64,000 bases of DNA, taken from Peptoniphilus gorbachii. Its GTDB lineage: Bacteria; Bacillota; Clostridia; Tissierellales; Peptoniphilaceae. Location of the stretch: the NCBI RefSeq assembly GCF_016908115.1, contig NZ_JAFBDH010000002.1, positions 1-64,000 on the forward strand, in the 5' to 3' direction. Every line of letters starts with the position of its first letter. The stretch's first letter is position 1. The position numbers and the translations under genes are program-made. The notes beneath the pieces were generated by a model. It worked only from the letters and a program-made list of their open reading frames with translations, was not told the DNA's origin and searched no databases. Below are positions 48,401-58,336 of this stretch, one piece after another.

Positions 48401-49196
48401 GATCATATCTTCTGTCATCGAAAAACATATTTTCAAAAAGTGACTGTGCTGAATCAATTGTAGGTGGTTCACCTGGTCTTAACTTTTTATAAATTTCAAG
48501 TAAAGCTTCATTTTTATTAGTAGTAATATCTTTTTCTAATGTCTTTAAAAGTGCTTCACTTTCACCAAGAACATCAATTATTTCTTGGTTAGACTCAACT
48601 CCCAATGCTCTTAAAAGAACAGTGATAGGAAGTTTTCTAGTTCTGTCAATTCTTACATTAATTACGCCTTGAGCATCAGTTTCAAATTCAAGCCAAGCTC
48701 CTCTATTTGGAATAAGTGTTGCCGAATAGATTTTTTTACCAGTCTTGTCTCTTTCTTCTTTGTAATATGCTCCTGGACTTCTTACAAGTTGTGAAACAAC
48801 TACACGTTCTGCTCCATTTATTACAAAAGTACCAGTTGGTGTCATAAGAGGAAGGTCGCCCATAAAGACTTCTTGTTCCTTTACTTCTCCCGTTTCACTA
48901 TTGATAAGTCTTACCTTTGCCTTTAGTGGCGCAGAATAATTAGTGTCTCTTTGTTTTGATTCATCAATATCATATTTAATATCTTCAGATAAATGATAGT
49001 CGACAAATTCCAAAATTAAATTACCAGTGTAATCCTCGATAGGAGATACGTCGTCAAATACTTCCTTTAACCCTTCTTCAATTAACCATTTATATGAAGA
49101 AGTCTGCACGTCAAGGAGATTTGGAAGTGACATAACCTCATCTACACGAGAAAAACTCATTCTCTCACGTTTCCCATATTTAACAGGATGTACCAT
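45456..49196 (-). CDS. rpoB: RNA polymerase subunit beta
   Basis: 1246 residues from the ATG at 49196 (GGTGAG at good spacing); a GTG four codons upstream is the alternative. The rifampicin region near residues 490-520 reads [12 protein letters not shown] and [10 protein letters not shown], wild type at the usual resistance positions. The C-terminus carries an Asp/Glu-rich tail of about 80 residues that is longer than in many relatives. It has its own promoter; rplJ-rplL are not upstream. Confidence 0.98.
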   Translation of the reverse strand: MVHPVKYGKRERMSFSRVDEVMSLPNLLDVQTSSYKWLIEEGLKEVFDDVSPIEDYTGNLILEFVDYHLSEDIKYDIDESKQRDTNYSAPLKAKVRLINSETGEVKEQEVFMGDLPLMTPTGTFVINGAERVVVSQLVRSPGAYYKEERDKTGKKIYSATLIPNRGAWLEFETDAQGVINVRIDRTRKLPITVLLRALGVESNQEIIDVLGESEALLKTLEKDITTNKNEALLEIYKKLRPGEPPTIDSAQSLFENMFFDDRRYDLAKVGRYKFNKKLGISARIENNIPAEDIVDPMTGEILAEEGELLTRAKAEKIEAAGVNQVLIKTDENYEHATDKTIVIGNNFTFVDAYELDFDMEELGFKEKVYRPLFDELYEEYSEDTEKFKEELLKAHKELSPKHILIDDIIAGINYEFGLMNNVGSVDDIDHLGNRRIRSVGELLQNQFRIGISRMERVIRERMTVQDVDATTPQSLINIRPVTAAIKEFFGSSQLSQFMDQNNPLSELTHKRRLSALGPGGLSRDRAGFEVRDVHNSHYGRMCPIETPEGPNIGLITSLTTYARINDYGFIETPYRKVVDGVVTDQIDYLTADVEYEQIIAQADERLDENNKFVEDRIAARGHGGNADIFDIKDVNYMDVSPQQIVAVGTSMIPFLENDDANRALMGANMQRQAVPLLKTEAPVVGTGIEYRAAKDSGVVIVSKNKGTVKKVDAVHIEIEREFDKGIDSYKLHKFMGGNQGTTINQRPIVNAGDSVEAGEIIADGPSTDQGEMALGKNILIAFMNWEGYNYEDAMLVSQELVINDVLTSLHIEEYESEARDTKLGPEEITRDIPNVGEDMLKDLDERGIIRIGAEVKPGDILVGKVTPKGETELSAEERLLRSIFGEKAREVRDTSLRLPHGEQGIVVDVKTFNRSAGDELQPGVNEMVRVFVATKRKIQVGDKMCGRHGNKGVISRVMPKEDMPYMPDGTPIQIVLNPLGVPSRMNLGQVLEVHLGLAAKKLGWHVATPVFDGANENDIFDTLEEAGYSRDGKIQLRDGRTGEEFDHPVTVGYMYMLKLHHLVDEKIHARSTGPYSLVTQQPLGGKAQFGGQRFGEMEVWALEAYGASHTLQEMLTVKSDDIVGRVKTYEAIVKGENIPQPGVPESFKVLIKELQALALEIQVLDENGNEVDLEVDEDELTKIDNIDDKNNESDDEIKELIEHTGTANIGIRTISNDEVESFENSHIYENEDGEEDDFDESDESED

Positions 49197-49233
49197 TAAT
49201 TTTCTCACCCTAGCCTTTCAAATGAGTGTCTCC

Positions 49234-49261
49234 AATTAGAGTACAAATCACCACTCTAATT
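49234..49261 (-). promoter_or_regulatory. Hairpin in the rpoB leader
   Basis: AATTAGAGT/ACTCTAATT perfect 9-bp stem with a 10-nt loop between the promoter and the rpoB ribosome site. No T run follows, so it is not a terminator. Confidence 0.45.
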
Positions 49262-49279
49262 ATTATTATGCAAATAGGT

Positions 49280-49308
49280 ATTTTATCATTTTTTATGTAA
49301 ACTTGCAA
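49280..49308 (-). promoter_or_regulatory. Promoter of rpoBC
   Basis: TTGCAA (49308-49303) and TAAAAT (49285-49280), 17 nt apart, about 85 nt upstream of the rpoB start. Confidence 0.65.
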
Positions 49309-49325
49309 GCTTTAAAACAAAAAAA

Positions 49326-49345
49326 ATCCTGCCACTTGGCAGAAT
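49326..49345. terminator. Terminator after the DsrE-like gene
   Basis: ATCCTGCC/GGCAGAAT stem with ACTT loop, A run on one side and T run on the other. It separates the DsrE-like gene from rpoB. Confidence 0.85.
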
Positions 49346-49349
49346 TTTT

Positions 49350-49673
49350 TTAAAGTCTAATATAAGCGTAACCTTCATTTTGAAGTTTTACTATTTTTGT
49401 AATTACTAATTCTTCTACATGAATTCCAGCAGGAATTAATTCCTTTGTAAGTCTATTATCTTCTAATGCTTTTTTACCAATTGTGATATTTACTTTAGGA
49501 TTTCCTAAAACACCATGAAAATCAACTCCAGAGTATTTAGTGAAAAGTGCTGCAGCCTTAGCCATTGCAATTATTTCAACATGTATATCATCAATATTAT
49601 CTAATAAATCTCTTACATTTGAAATTACATCTGCCCATTTATCTTCTTCGACTACGTGAAAAATTACCTTCAT
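49350..49673 (-). CDS. DsrE/DsrF-like family protein
   Basis: 107 residues, one alpha/beta DsrE-like domain: V-I-F-H-V-V-E at the start, D-D-I-H-V-E-I-I-A-M near residue 30 and the A-G-I-H-V-E-E-L-V terminal segment. The catalytic cysteine of sulfur-relay members is absent: the protein has no Cys at all. So it is a divergent, probably non-sulfur-transfer member. GGAGG ribosome site; monocistronic. Confidence 0.75.
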   Translation of the reverse strand: MKVIFHVVEEDKWADVISNVRDLLDNIDDIHVEIIAMAKAAALFTKYSGVDFHGVLGNPKVNITIGKKALEDNRLTKELIPAGIHVEELVITKIVKLQNEGYAYIRL

Positions 49674-49745
49674 ATAAATCCCTCCTTATTAGTTAATATT
49701 TTACACTAATAAAGTGAGAAAATAAAGTAGCTTTTACTTTATTAG

Positions 49746-51245
49746 CTATTTCTTAAAAATTACCTTCTTTATTTCTTTTATTTCTTCAACTCTTAATACA
49801 ATTAATAAGATTAAATAAATTAAGCCTGCAATAATTATAGAAATTAATAGAGATAAATTTATTCCAAAGCTCTTAGTTAATATATTGTAGAAAAATTTTG
49901 AACAAATAGCCATAACAATTGATGAAATAGTAATTTTTATGACATTTGTAAAAAGTTTTTTGTTAAATACATTGCCAATTAATTTAATTGATGGGAGGTA
50001 AAGTGCTATAGCCCCAACTATAAAAGAAATAGAAGTCGCAAGGGCAATTCCCCTTATTCCCATTACTTTTGAAAGTAAAAGAGCAAGAATGACATTAATT
50101 GCTACTATTAAAACAGAATTTATAACTGGAGTTTTGTTATCTCCAAGAGAATAAAAAACTCTTGAAATAACTTCACGCACACCAATTCCAATTACACCAA
50201 AGGCAAAAAAAGATAAAACTGTTGCCGTAATTTTTGCATCATCTACTGAAAATTCTCCACCAACAAATAATAAATTTACAATTGGGAAGGAAAAAATATA
50301 AAGACCAAAGGCAGCTGGCACAACTAGAAGTAGCATATTTGAAAGTCCTTCAGAAAGTGCAGATTTTAAATTTACATAGTCCTTTTTTGATCCAAAGTTT
50401 GCAAGTTTTGGATAAGTTGCTGTAATAATTGATGTTACAACTATTCCCGTTACAAAACTTTGAAGTTTGTAGGCATAATTTAAAATAGAAATTCCACCAG
50501 CATAGGCTCCTGATGCAAGAGAACGGGAAATCATGAAGTTTATTTCAATTGCTGAAGTTGAAATTAAAATTGGAAGAATTGAGATAAACATTGTCTTCAT
50601 GTCTTCATTAAAACTAATTTTTAAACTGTGTCTGTAGCCAAGTTTTTTAATTGGCAAAATAAAAATAGAATATTGCAAAATAAAGGCAAGTAAAATTCCT
50701 ATGGCAAGATAATTTATTCCTAGCTTGTAAGAAATTCCCATTGCAATTATTATTATGACATTCATTAAAATTGAATGAAGAACGGAAATTATAAATTTTT
50801 CGTATATTTGTAAATAGGCCTTATAAATTGAACTTACAGCTGTTACTGCAATAGAAAGCATGGCAACTCTTGAAACAAAAATTGCTGTTTCTAATTTCTC
50901 TCCCTCAAAGCCTTCAGCCATTAATTTCACAAGAGGTCTTGCAAAAATAATAGAAAGAATAGTCACAAGAACAAAGACAATTAAAATAATATTGGAAAGA
51001 TTAGCAGTAAAGAGGTCTGCTCTTTTCTTGTCCTCTCTCTCCTTTATCTTGTCGTACATGGGTATGTAGCCATTGGCAACAGCCCCGCTAATGACATTGG
51101 TAAAGGTCATGGGAAGTTGGAAGGCAATTAGAAAAATATCTGCCACCATGCCAACTCCAAAAAAGTAAGCAAGTGCCTTTTCTCTCAAAAGTCCAAAGAT
51201 TTTTGAGACAATTGTAATAATCATTAATATATATGAAGTCTTCAT
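49746..51245 (-). CDS. murJ: Lipid II flippase MurJ
   Basis: 499 residues with about 14 transmembrane helices, the MATE-like MOP fold. The N-terminus (I-V-S-K-I-F-G-L-L-R-E-K-A-L-A-Y-F-F-G) with its conserved arginine is typical of MviN/MurJ, as is the later S-R-V-F-Y-S-L-G-D-N-K-T-P. Start at the second of two adjacent ATGs (51245), which has GGAG 5 nt upstream. It flips the peptidoglycan precursor to the outer face. Confidence 0.9.
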   Translation of the reverse strand: MKTSYILMIITIVSKIFGLLREKALAYFFGVGMVADIFLIAFQLPMTFTNVISGAVANGYIPMYDKIKEREDKKRADLFTANLSNIILIVFVLVTILSIIFARPLVKLMAEGFEGEKLETAIFVSRVAMLSIAVTAVSSIYKAYLQIYEKFIISVLHSILMNVIIIIAMGISYKLGINYLAIGILLAFILQYSIFILPIKKLGYRHSLKISFNEDMKTMFISILPILISTSAIEINFMISRSLASGAYAGGISILNYAYKLQSFVTGIVVTSIITATYPKLANFGSKKDYVNLKSALSEGLSNMLLLVVPAAFGLYIFSFPIVNLLFVGGEFSVDDAKITATVLSFFAFGVIGIGVREVISRVFYSLGDNKTPVINSVLIVAINVILALLLSKVMGIRGIALATSISFIVGAIALYLPSIKLIGNVFNKKLFTNVIKITISSIVMAICSKFFYNILTKSFGINLSLLISIIIAGLIYLILLIVLRVEEIKEIKKVIFKK

Positions 51246-51378
51246 CATTTCTCCTTTAAATAAAAAACTTGGCTTTAACCCCAAGTAATTATATATTTAT
51301 TTAATTTTATTTACAAGTTTTATTGATTCAGTTATCTCAATAACTTTTCATTAAAATAAACTCTCATATTTTTTCGAT

Positions 51379-51433
51379 TTCGACTATACTCGAAATCTTT
51401 TGCTATTTTTGATTTATTTCTAGTATAGTCGAA
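51379..51433. repeat. Inverted pair of an 18-bp motif (TTCGACTATACTMGAAAT)
   Basis: TTCGACTATACTCGAAAT (51379-51396) recurs inverted, ending at 51433, as TTCGACTATACTAGAAAT on the minus strand: 17 of 18 identical. Perfect 12-bp arms (51379-51390 and 51422-51433) allow a long hairpin. The first copy is itself palindromic (GATTTCGA/TCGAAATC). It lies between the murJ gene and the small membrane-protein gene. Confidence 0.75.
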
Positions 51434-51457
51434 GCCATAAAAATTTATTAAATAAAA

Positions 51458-51499
51458 AAGTGATGCTAAGAATAAAATTAATTATCCCTAACATCACTT
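51458..51499 (-). terminator. Terminator of the two-component/ABC operon
   Basis: AAGTGATG/CATCACTT 8-bp stem with a large AT-rich loop, followed by Ts on the minus strand. Confidence 0.65.
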
Positions 51500-51507
51500 A
51501 AAATAAA

Positions 51508-51765
51508 TTATATTAAACTGTTAATAAACATAAAGAGAGGAAAAATTATAATCAATAAAAAATTTAATACTCCAAACAAAATCGACTTTTCTTTTACTGC
51601 AAAGACAAGACCAATAATGCCAATAATCCTACAAATAAATAAACTAGTGAGACCTGTTGGTCTTAAATTTGTAAAGTTTTCAAAAAGATCTACTGGCAGC
51701 ATATAAGAAATTATAAAAATTCCTATGCCAATAAAAAATAATAATTTGCTAATATTTTTTCTCAT
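51508..51765 (-). CDS. Small hypothetical membrane protein
   Basis: 85 residues with three hydrophobic helices (about 7-25, 42-57, 61-82), no family recognised. It begins 9 nt after the FtsX permease gene with GGAGG upstream, so it is the last gene of the two-component/ABC operon and probably part of that system. Confidence 0.7.
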   Translation of the reverse strand: MRKNISKLLFFIGIGIFIISYMLPVDLFENFTNLRPTGLTSLFICRIIGIIGLVFAVKEKSILFGVLNFLLIIIFPLFMFINSLI

Positions 51766-51774
51766 GACTACCTC

Positions 51775-54243
51775 CTAATCAAATCCTCTTATCAAATCAA
51801 TGGGATCAATTTTTAGAATATTTTTCAAAGATAAGTTGTAGATTAAGATATTTATACCATAAATCAAAATTCCAAAAACAAGAAAATATTTATATTCAAA
51901 ATATGATAATAAAATCTTCATATCCATTGTTGGTGAAATTTTTGCAATTATAAATAAAGCAGCAAAACTTACTGTTAAAACTATTGCCAGAGATTTTATT
52001 TCCTCGAATATGAAATCCTTTATAAATTTATTTTTTAGTTCTTCCTCATCTATTCCACAAGACATTAAAGAACCAATTTCTTTTTTTCTTGCCATTAAAC
52101 TTAAATTAATAGAAGAATATCCATTAGTTATATTTAAAATAAAAATTATACTTGCAATAGAAATTATCATAAGGCCAAAAGTTTTTACATCTTTCATGCG
52201 ATTTGCCTCTTCGTCTTTACTCGTAGTTAAATTATATGTTTCATTATAAGCAATGGATGAATCCAATCTCTCTTTAACTTCATTCTTTATATCGTCTAAC
52301 TTATTTTCATCAACTTGCATTGATAGTTCATAGGTGTTTCTTCTCAAGTCATTATTGTTTTTTAAATAGTATTTATTCCATTCATCTAAGAGTTTAAAAT
52401 ATGTGTCAAAGTCAAGATATAAATACACATAGAAGGGTTCTCTTCTTTGTCTAAAGTCCTTTGTGTCATCAATTAATTTATCCACTTTAATTGAATAATT
52501 GTAATCTTTCTCTTGTGTTATAGAGTAATTTAAACTATTTATATTTTTAAAATATTTTGTTGTTTCTGATCCATCAATAGGTGCATTTGGATTAACTTGG
52601 ACCCTATTTAATAGCAAAACTTCTCCCTTTTTACCACCTATTTTTTCAAATGTTTGGTCATCTAAAGCCGTTATAATTCCATCGAGATAAAAATCTTCGC
52701 CATTATCGTAATATTTTCGCATTTTTTCATCTAAATTAAGAGATCTAAACTCATCTGAATAATTTTGCTCCTTACTAAGAGAAATATATTTTTCAGTTGA
52801 AAGGAAGGCTCTGTGATTTTCTGTAGTCTTCATTATATCCTTTAAGACATTTGGAACTTCAGCTTCATTTGAATGAATTAGTATATTAATATTCGTATTG
52901 TAAGTGTAAGTATTCTTCACCCTATTGTACTTTGCCATAGAGAAAACTATCAAAAAAATTGATACAATTATCATTCCAATTGCAGAAATATATCTCTGAG
53001 AAGAAGTAGTTTTTAAATTATTTATCTTCAATTCTTTCCAAATATCTTTATTTCTCTTTAGTTTTATATTTTTGTCATTAAAGTTGCCTTTTATACCATC
53101 AATTATATTTATCTTTGCGATTTTTTTAGCTGGAGCAAATATTGATATGAAAATTATAAAAAAGCAAATTAATAAAATTACAAAGGAAAGGCTTGGCGAA
53201 AATTCTATATATTTGAGTTTTTCCTCTTCCTCTACAATTTTTTGAAGACCAAGATAGAGGAGGTTGATTCCCCCATATCCGAAAACATGTCCCATAACTA
53301 TTGGTAGAAGTGAAATTTTTAATCCATCTTTTAAAAGCAATTTATAAATTTGATAATCTGTTGAGCCAATGGATTTGTACATTGAAACTTCTCTTATCTT
53401 TCTTAGACCCCAAACTGTAAAAATATTTTTTACAAAAAATATAAAAATAAGGATTGTAGCAAATATTAAAATAGAGTCTACAATCACCTGCCTATTTTGT
53501 TGTAAAAGACTTCCATCAACATTATAGTAATCTTTCATTATCTCGCTATATTCAAGTTCTACTTTATCTTTATTCAAGGCAGATGCAAGATCTTTTTCTA
53601 AATTATCTTTATTATTGTAGGCTTTTCTAAAATTATGGAATCTTACAAAGCTATTGGTCTTTGCATCCTTTCCAATGACAGTAGAAGCATAAAAAATCTT
53701 CATATTCTCATTGTAAAGATTTCTTGTGAGACCACTTATTACATATTCTTTGCTATCTTTTCTTATAAATTCTTCATCCTTAGTAACACTTGAAACTGCT
53801 TTTATTTGTTTTCCATCAACCAATCTATTTCCAAATTCTACTTTTATCTTATCGCCAATTTTTAAATTTTCTTTTTTTGCAAGACTTTTTGGTATGGTAA
53901 TTTCATTATCTTTTGCAGCAAAACTTCCCTCTTTTAACATATTATCTTCTAACATCTTGTTATAACCCTGGTCTATGTAATTTACCACTAAGACATTTTG
54001 AGATAGCTTGGCAGAATTATTTTCTACTGCAACTTCTCCCACTTCTTTAATATTCTTTATTTCTTTTAATTTACTTGATTCACCAGAAACTGTATCAGAC
54101 ATAATTTTAGCATCATAAATTGATCTGTTCCTAAAAAATTTATAATCAAACTTATTATTTACATATCCAAAGTAAAGGCAAAATGTAAAGAAAATTGCAG
54201 TTATAAAAAGTGAAAGTGAGATTGATAGATTCTTCCTATTCAT
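51775..54243 (-). CDS. FtsX-type ABC permease (MacB/BceB-like superfamily)
   Basis: 822 residues: two FtsX-type modules, with transmembrane helices near residues 10-30, 255-275, 310-335, 350-370, and a second set near 415-435, 690-710, 745-765 and 780-800. Large extracytoplasmic domains follow the first helix of each half. Such permeases act with an ATPase to move lipids or peptides from the membrane, or to sense and resist antimicrobial peptides. Start at 54243 (GGGAG 9 nt upstream), overlapping the ATPase gene by 8 nt. Confidence 0.85.
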   Translation of the reverse strand: MNRKNLSISLSLFITAIFFTFCLYFGYVNNKFDYKFFRNRSIYDAKIMSDTVSGESSKLKEIKNIKEVGEVAVENNSAKLSQNVLVVNYIDQGYNKMLEDNMLKEGSFAAKDNEITIPKSLAKKENLKIGDKIKVEFGNRLVDGKQIKAVSSVTKDEEFIRKDSKEYVISGLTRNLYNENMKIFYASTVIGKDAKTNSFVRFHNFRKAYNNKDNLEKDLASALNKDKVELEYSEIMKDYYNVDGSLLQQNRQVIVDSILIFATILIFIFFVKNIFTVWGLRKIREVSMYKSIGSTDYQIYKLLLKDGLKISLLPIVMGHVFGYGGINLLYLGLQKIVEEEEKLKYIEFSPSLSFVILLICFFIIFISIFAPAKKIAKINIIDGIKGNFNDKNIKLKRNKDIWKELKINNLKTTSSQRYISAIGMIIVSIFLIVFSMAKYNRVKNTYTYNTNINILIHSNEAEVPNVLKDIMKTTENHRAFLSTEKYISLSKEQNYSDEFRSLNLDEKMRKYYDNGEDFYLDGIITALDDQTFEKIGGKKGEVLLLNRVQVNPNAPIDGSETTKYFKNINSLNYSITQEKDYNYSIKVDKLIDDTKDFRQRREPFYVYLYLDFDTYFKLLDEWNKYYLKNNNDLRRNTYELSMQVDENKLDDIKNEVKERLDSSIAYNETYNLTTSKDEEANRMKDVKTFGLMIISIASIIFILNITNGYSSINLSLMARKKEIGSLMSCGIDEEELKNKFIKDFIFEEIKSLAIVLTVSFAALFIIAKISPTMDMKILLSYFEYKYFLVFGILIYGINILIYNLSLKNILKIDPIDLIRGFD

Positions 54244-54916
54244 TCTTATCATCTCCCACTACTTTTCCATCCACTATTGTTATTACTCTTTCTGCCTCTA
54301 GGGCTATGGACTCGTCATGGGTGATTACTATAATTGTCTGTTTTAAAGTCCTGTTAAAATATTTTAAAATTTCAATTATTTCTCTTGAATTTTCTCTGTC
54401 TAAGTTTCCTGTTGGCTCATCAGCAAGTACAAGGGACGGAGAATATATAAGACTCCTTGCTATGGCAACCCTTTGTTGCTGACCACCTGATAGTTCACTT
54501 GGAAAAGAATCCAACTTGTTTTCTATGCCAAGTTTTCTAATAATATCTAATAGGACTTCATCTTTGATTTTTCTCTTATCAAGCTTTAGGGGCAACTCAA
54601 TGTTATGCCTAACTGTTAAGTTGGGAATTAAATTATAAAATTGATAAATTAGACCTACTTTCCTTCTCCTAAAAAGTGCTAATTCCTTTGATGAATATTT
54701 TGAGATGTCATTACCGTCTATAAATATTTTTCCGGAACTTGGATTGTCCACACCACCCAACAAGTGAAGAAGAGTTGACTTGCCTGATCCACTTGGTCCA
54801 ACAATTGCAATAAATTCTCCTTTTTCTATTTTTAAATTAACATCATCAATTGCCCTTACAAGATTTTCTCCACTTCCATAAGTTTTTGATAAATTTTCAG
54901 TTCTAACAATTTCCAT
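54236..54916 (-). CDS. ABC ATPase partner of the FtsX-type permease
   Basis: 226 residues, LolD/MacB class. Walker A G-P-S-G-S-G-K-S-T (near residue 38), signature L-S-G-G-Q-Q-Q-R and Walker B V-L-A-D-E-P-T-G-N-L-D are complete. GGGAGG ribosome site. It follows the sensor-kinase gene by 47 nt. Confidence 0.93.
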   Translation of the reverse strand: MEIVRTENLSKTYGSGENLVRAIDDVNLKIEKGEFIAIVGPSGSGKSTLLHLLGGVDNPSSGKIFIDGNDISKYSSKELALFRRRKVGLIYQFYNLIPNLTVRHNIELPLKLDKRKIKDEVLLDIIRKLGIENKLDSFPSELSGGQQQRVAIARSLIYSPSLVLADEPTGNLDRENSREIIEILKYFNRTLKQTIIVITHDESIALEAERVITIVDGKVVGDDKNE

Positions 54917-54963
54917 ATGTACCTCCCTCTATTTGTCTCAATAATAAAGGGTTAAAATGACTT

Positions 54964-55827
54964 TTAAGTGACATTGTAAAATTTAATTTTAAAAATCGCA
55001 CCATCTTTGCCATTTTTTACAGATATATCTCCATTGTTTGCCTCAACAATTGATTTTGCCATAGCAAGACCTATGCCAAAGCCCTTAGAGTCAGGACTCT
55101 TGTAAAATCTTTCAAATATTTTTTTGAAGTTTTCTTCTTTAATACCTCCGCCGTCATCTTCAATTATTATCTCTGTGTAAATTGGATTCTTATTTGTAGA
55201 AATTTTAATTTTTGTAGTTTCTTCACGATTTAAAGCGTTTTTTATAATATTTATTAGGGCTTCAGAAACCCAATAATAATCAACTTTTATCTCAGAATCC
55301 TCATAATCAAATATAATTTTAATGTTTTTTTCATCAATACTTTTTCTTAAAATATCTAAGGCGTATTCAATTATTTCTGAAATTAAAACTTCATTCTTTT
55401 CCATTTTATCTACATTTGCATCAAGACTAGATAGCTTTAATAAAATATCAGCAAGAGAATTAAGCCTTTCAAGTTGAAGCTCAAGTCTTTCAATTTCTTT
55501 TTTATTGTCCTCATCCTTATTGATCATCTCCAAATCAAAAAACATTGAAGTAATTGGAGTCTTTATTTGATGGGCAATATCTTCTAGGTTTTGAGTTTGC
55601 TTTTTTGAATTTTTCTCCACTAATTCTCTAGCTTCAACAAGTTCTATAAAAATTTTATAAATCTTATCTTCAAGGATTGAAAACTCATCTTGCACCATGG
55701 GAATCGAATAATTTTTTTCTCCCAGCCTATCTATAAGTTCTTCCAATTCTTCAATTCTTTTCTTTTGTCTTTTCTTTAAAAAATAATAAAGTATAAGTAA
55801 GCTCACAGGGTAAAATAAATAAATCAT
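54964..55827 (-). CDS. Sensor histidine kinase, short membrane anchor
   Basis: 287 residues. One N-terminal transmembrane helix (about 3-17) and no extracellular sensor domain. The H box D-I-A-H-Q-I-K-T-P gives phospho-His86. Then come the N box near residue 195 and G boxes D-D-G-G-G-I and G-F-G-I-G-L. With almost no sensing domain of its own, it probably reads the state of the neighbouring ABC permease, as BceS-type kinases do; that is inference. The start overlaps the regulator stop by 1 nt. Confidence 0.9.
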   Translation of the reverse strand: MIYLFYPVSLLILYYFLKKRQKKRIEELEELIDRLGEKNYSIPMVQDEFSILEDKIYKIFIELVEARELVEKNSKKQTQNLEDIAHQIKTPITSMFFDLEMINKDEDNKKEIERLELQLERLNSLADILLKLSSLDANVDKMEKNEVLISEIIEYALDILRKSIDEKNIKIIFDYEDSEIKVDYYWVSEALINIIKNALNREETTKIKISTNKNPIYTEIIIEDDGGGIKEENFKKIFERFYKSPDSKGFGIGLAMAKSIVEANNGDISVKNGKDGAIFKIKFYNVT

Positions 55828-56474
55828 CAGTCCATCCTATAACCTATTCCACGGATTGTTTTAATAATATCTCTGTCACTTTTATCTCTAATTCTTTTTA
55901 TAGTGGCAGTTAGTGTATTGTCGTTGACAAACTTTTCTCTTCTATCCCAAAATCTCTCTAATAAAAATTCTCGAGTAAAAATTCTATTGGGATTATTTAT
56001 AAATAAATTCATAACTTCAAATTCTAGCGCTGTTAAATCAAGTTTCTCATCTTTATAATAAAAACATCCTTCATTTTTATTTAGGCTTAGATCTTTAAAG
56101 CTAATAAAATCATCTTTTACAAGAGCAGTCCTTAGAGTCTTGTCAATCCTAGCTCTTAAAATAGCTAATTTAAAAGGCTTAGTAATATAATCATCTGCTC
56201 CATTGTCAAGAGCTCTCACGATAAATTTCTCATCATTTTTCACTGTTGTGATGATGACACGGATATTATTGTTTCTCAAAATTTTTAATAAGTTAATTCC
56301 ATCAATATCAGGCAAATTTATATCAAGAATCGCCAAGTCAAAAGAATTGTTTATTTTATTTATTGCCTCTTTATAAGAATTACAAATTTCCACATCAAAA
56401 TTGTTTGCAGACAAATATTTATAAATTTGATTTGATAAAATTTCATCATCTTCTATTAAAATTATTTTTTTCAT
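55827..56474 (-). CDS. OmpR-family response regulator
   Basis: 215 residues. Receiver domain with acidic pocket Glu8-Asp9-Asp10 and phospho-Asp51 (A-I-L-D-I-N-L-P-D), followed by a winged-helix DNA-binding domain (about 120-215) with L-T-A-L-E-F-E-V and the terminal I-R-G-I-G-Y-R-M. First gene of a five-gene operon: regulator, kinase, ATPase, permease, small membrane protein. It probably controls that operon. Confidence 0.93.
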   Translation of the reverse strand: MKKIILIEDDEILSNQIYKYLSANNFDVEICNSYKEAINKINNSFDLAILDINLPDIDGINLLKILRNNNIRVIITTVKNDEKFIVRALDNGADDYITKPFKLAILRARIDKTLRTALVKDDFISFKDLSLNKNEGCFYYKDEKLDLTALEFEVMNLFINNPNRIFTREFLLERFWDRREKFVNDNTLTATIKRIRDKSDRDIIKTIRGIGYRMD

Positions 56475-56574
56475 TTAATCACCTAACATAATCTTGTAAA
56501 CAAATTCTATCACACTTTGGTTTTTAAAAGAATTCCTAATCATTTTAGACTCTTATAAATTTTCCTAACAAAAA

Positions 56575-56596
56575 AGCACCGGTCTTTGCCAGTGCT
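56575..56596 (-). terminator. Terminator of the glycolytic operon
   Basis: AGCACTGG/CCGGTGCT stem with one G-U pair on the minus strand, followed by T6. It follows the sixA-like gene. Confidence 0.85.
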
Positions 56597-56611
56597 TGTG
56601 TTTTAAAAATT

Positions 56612-58320
<1,709 letters not shown>

Positions 58321-58336
58321 TTAAATATTTTATAAA

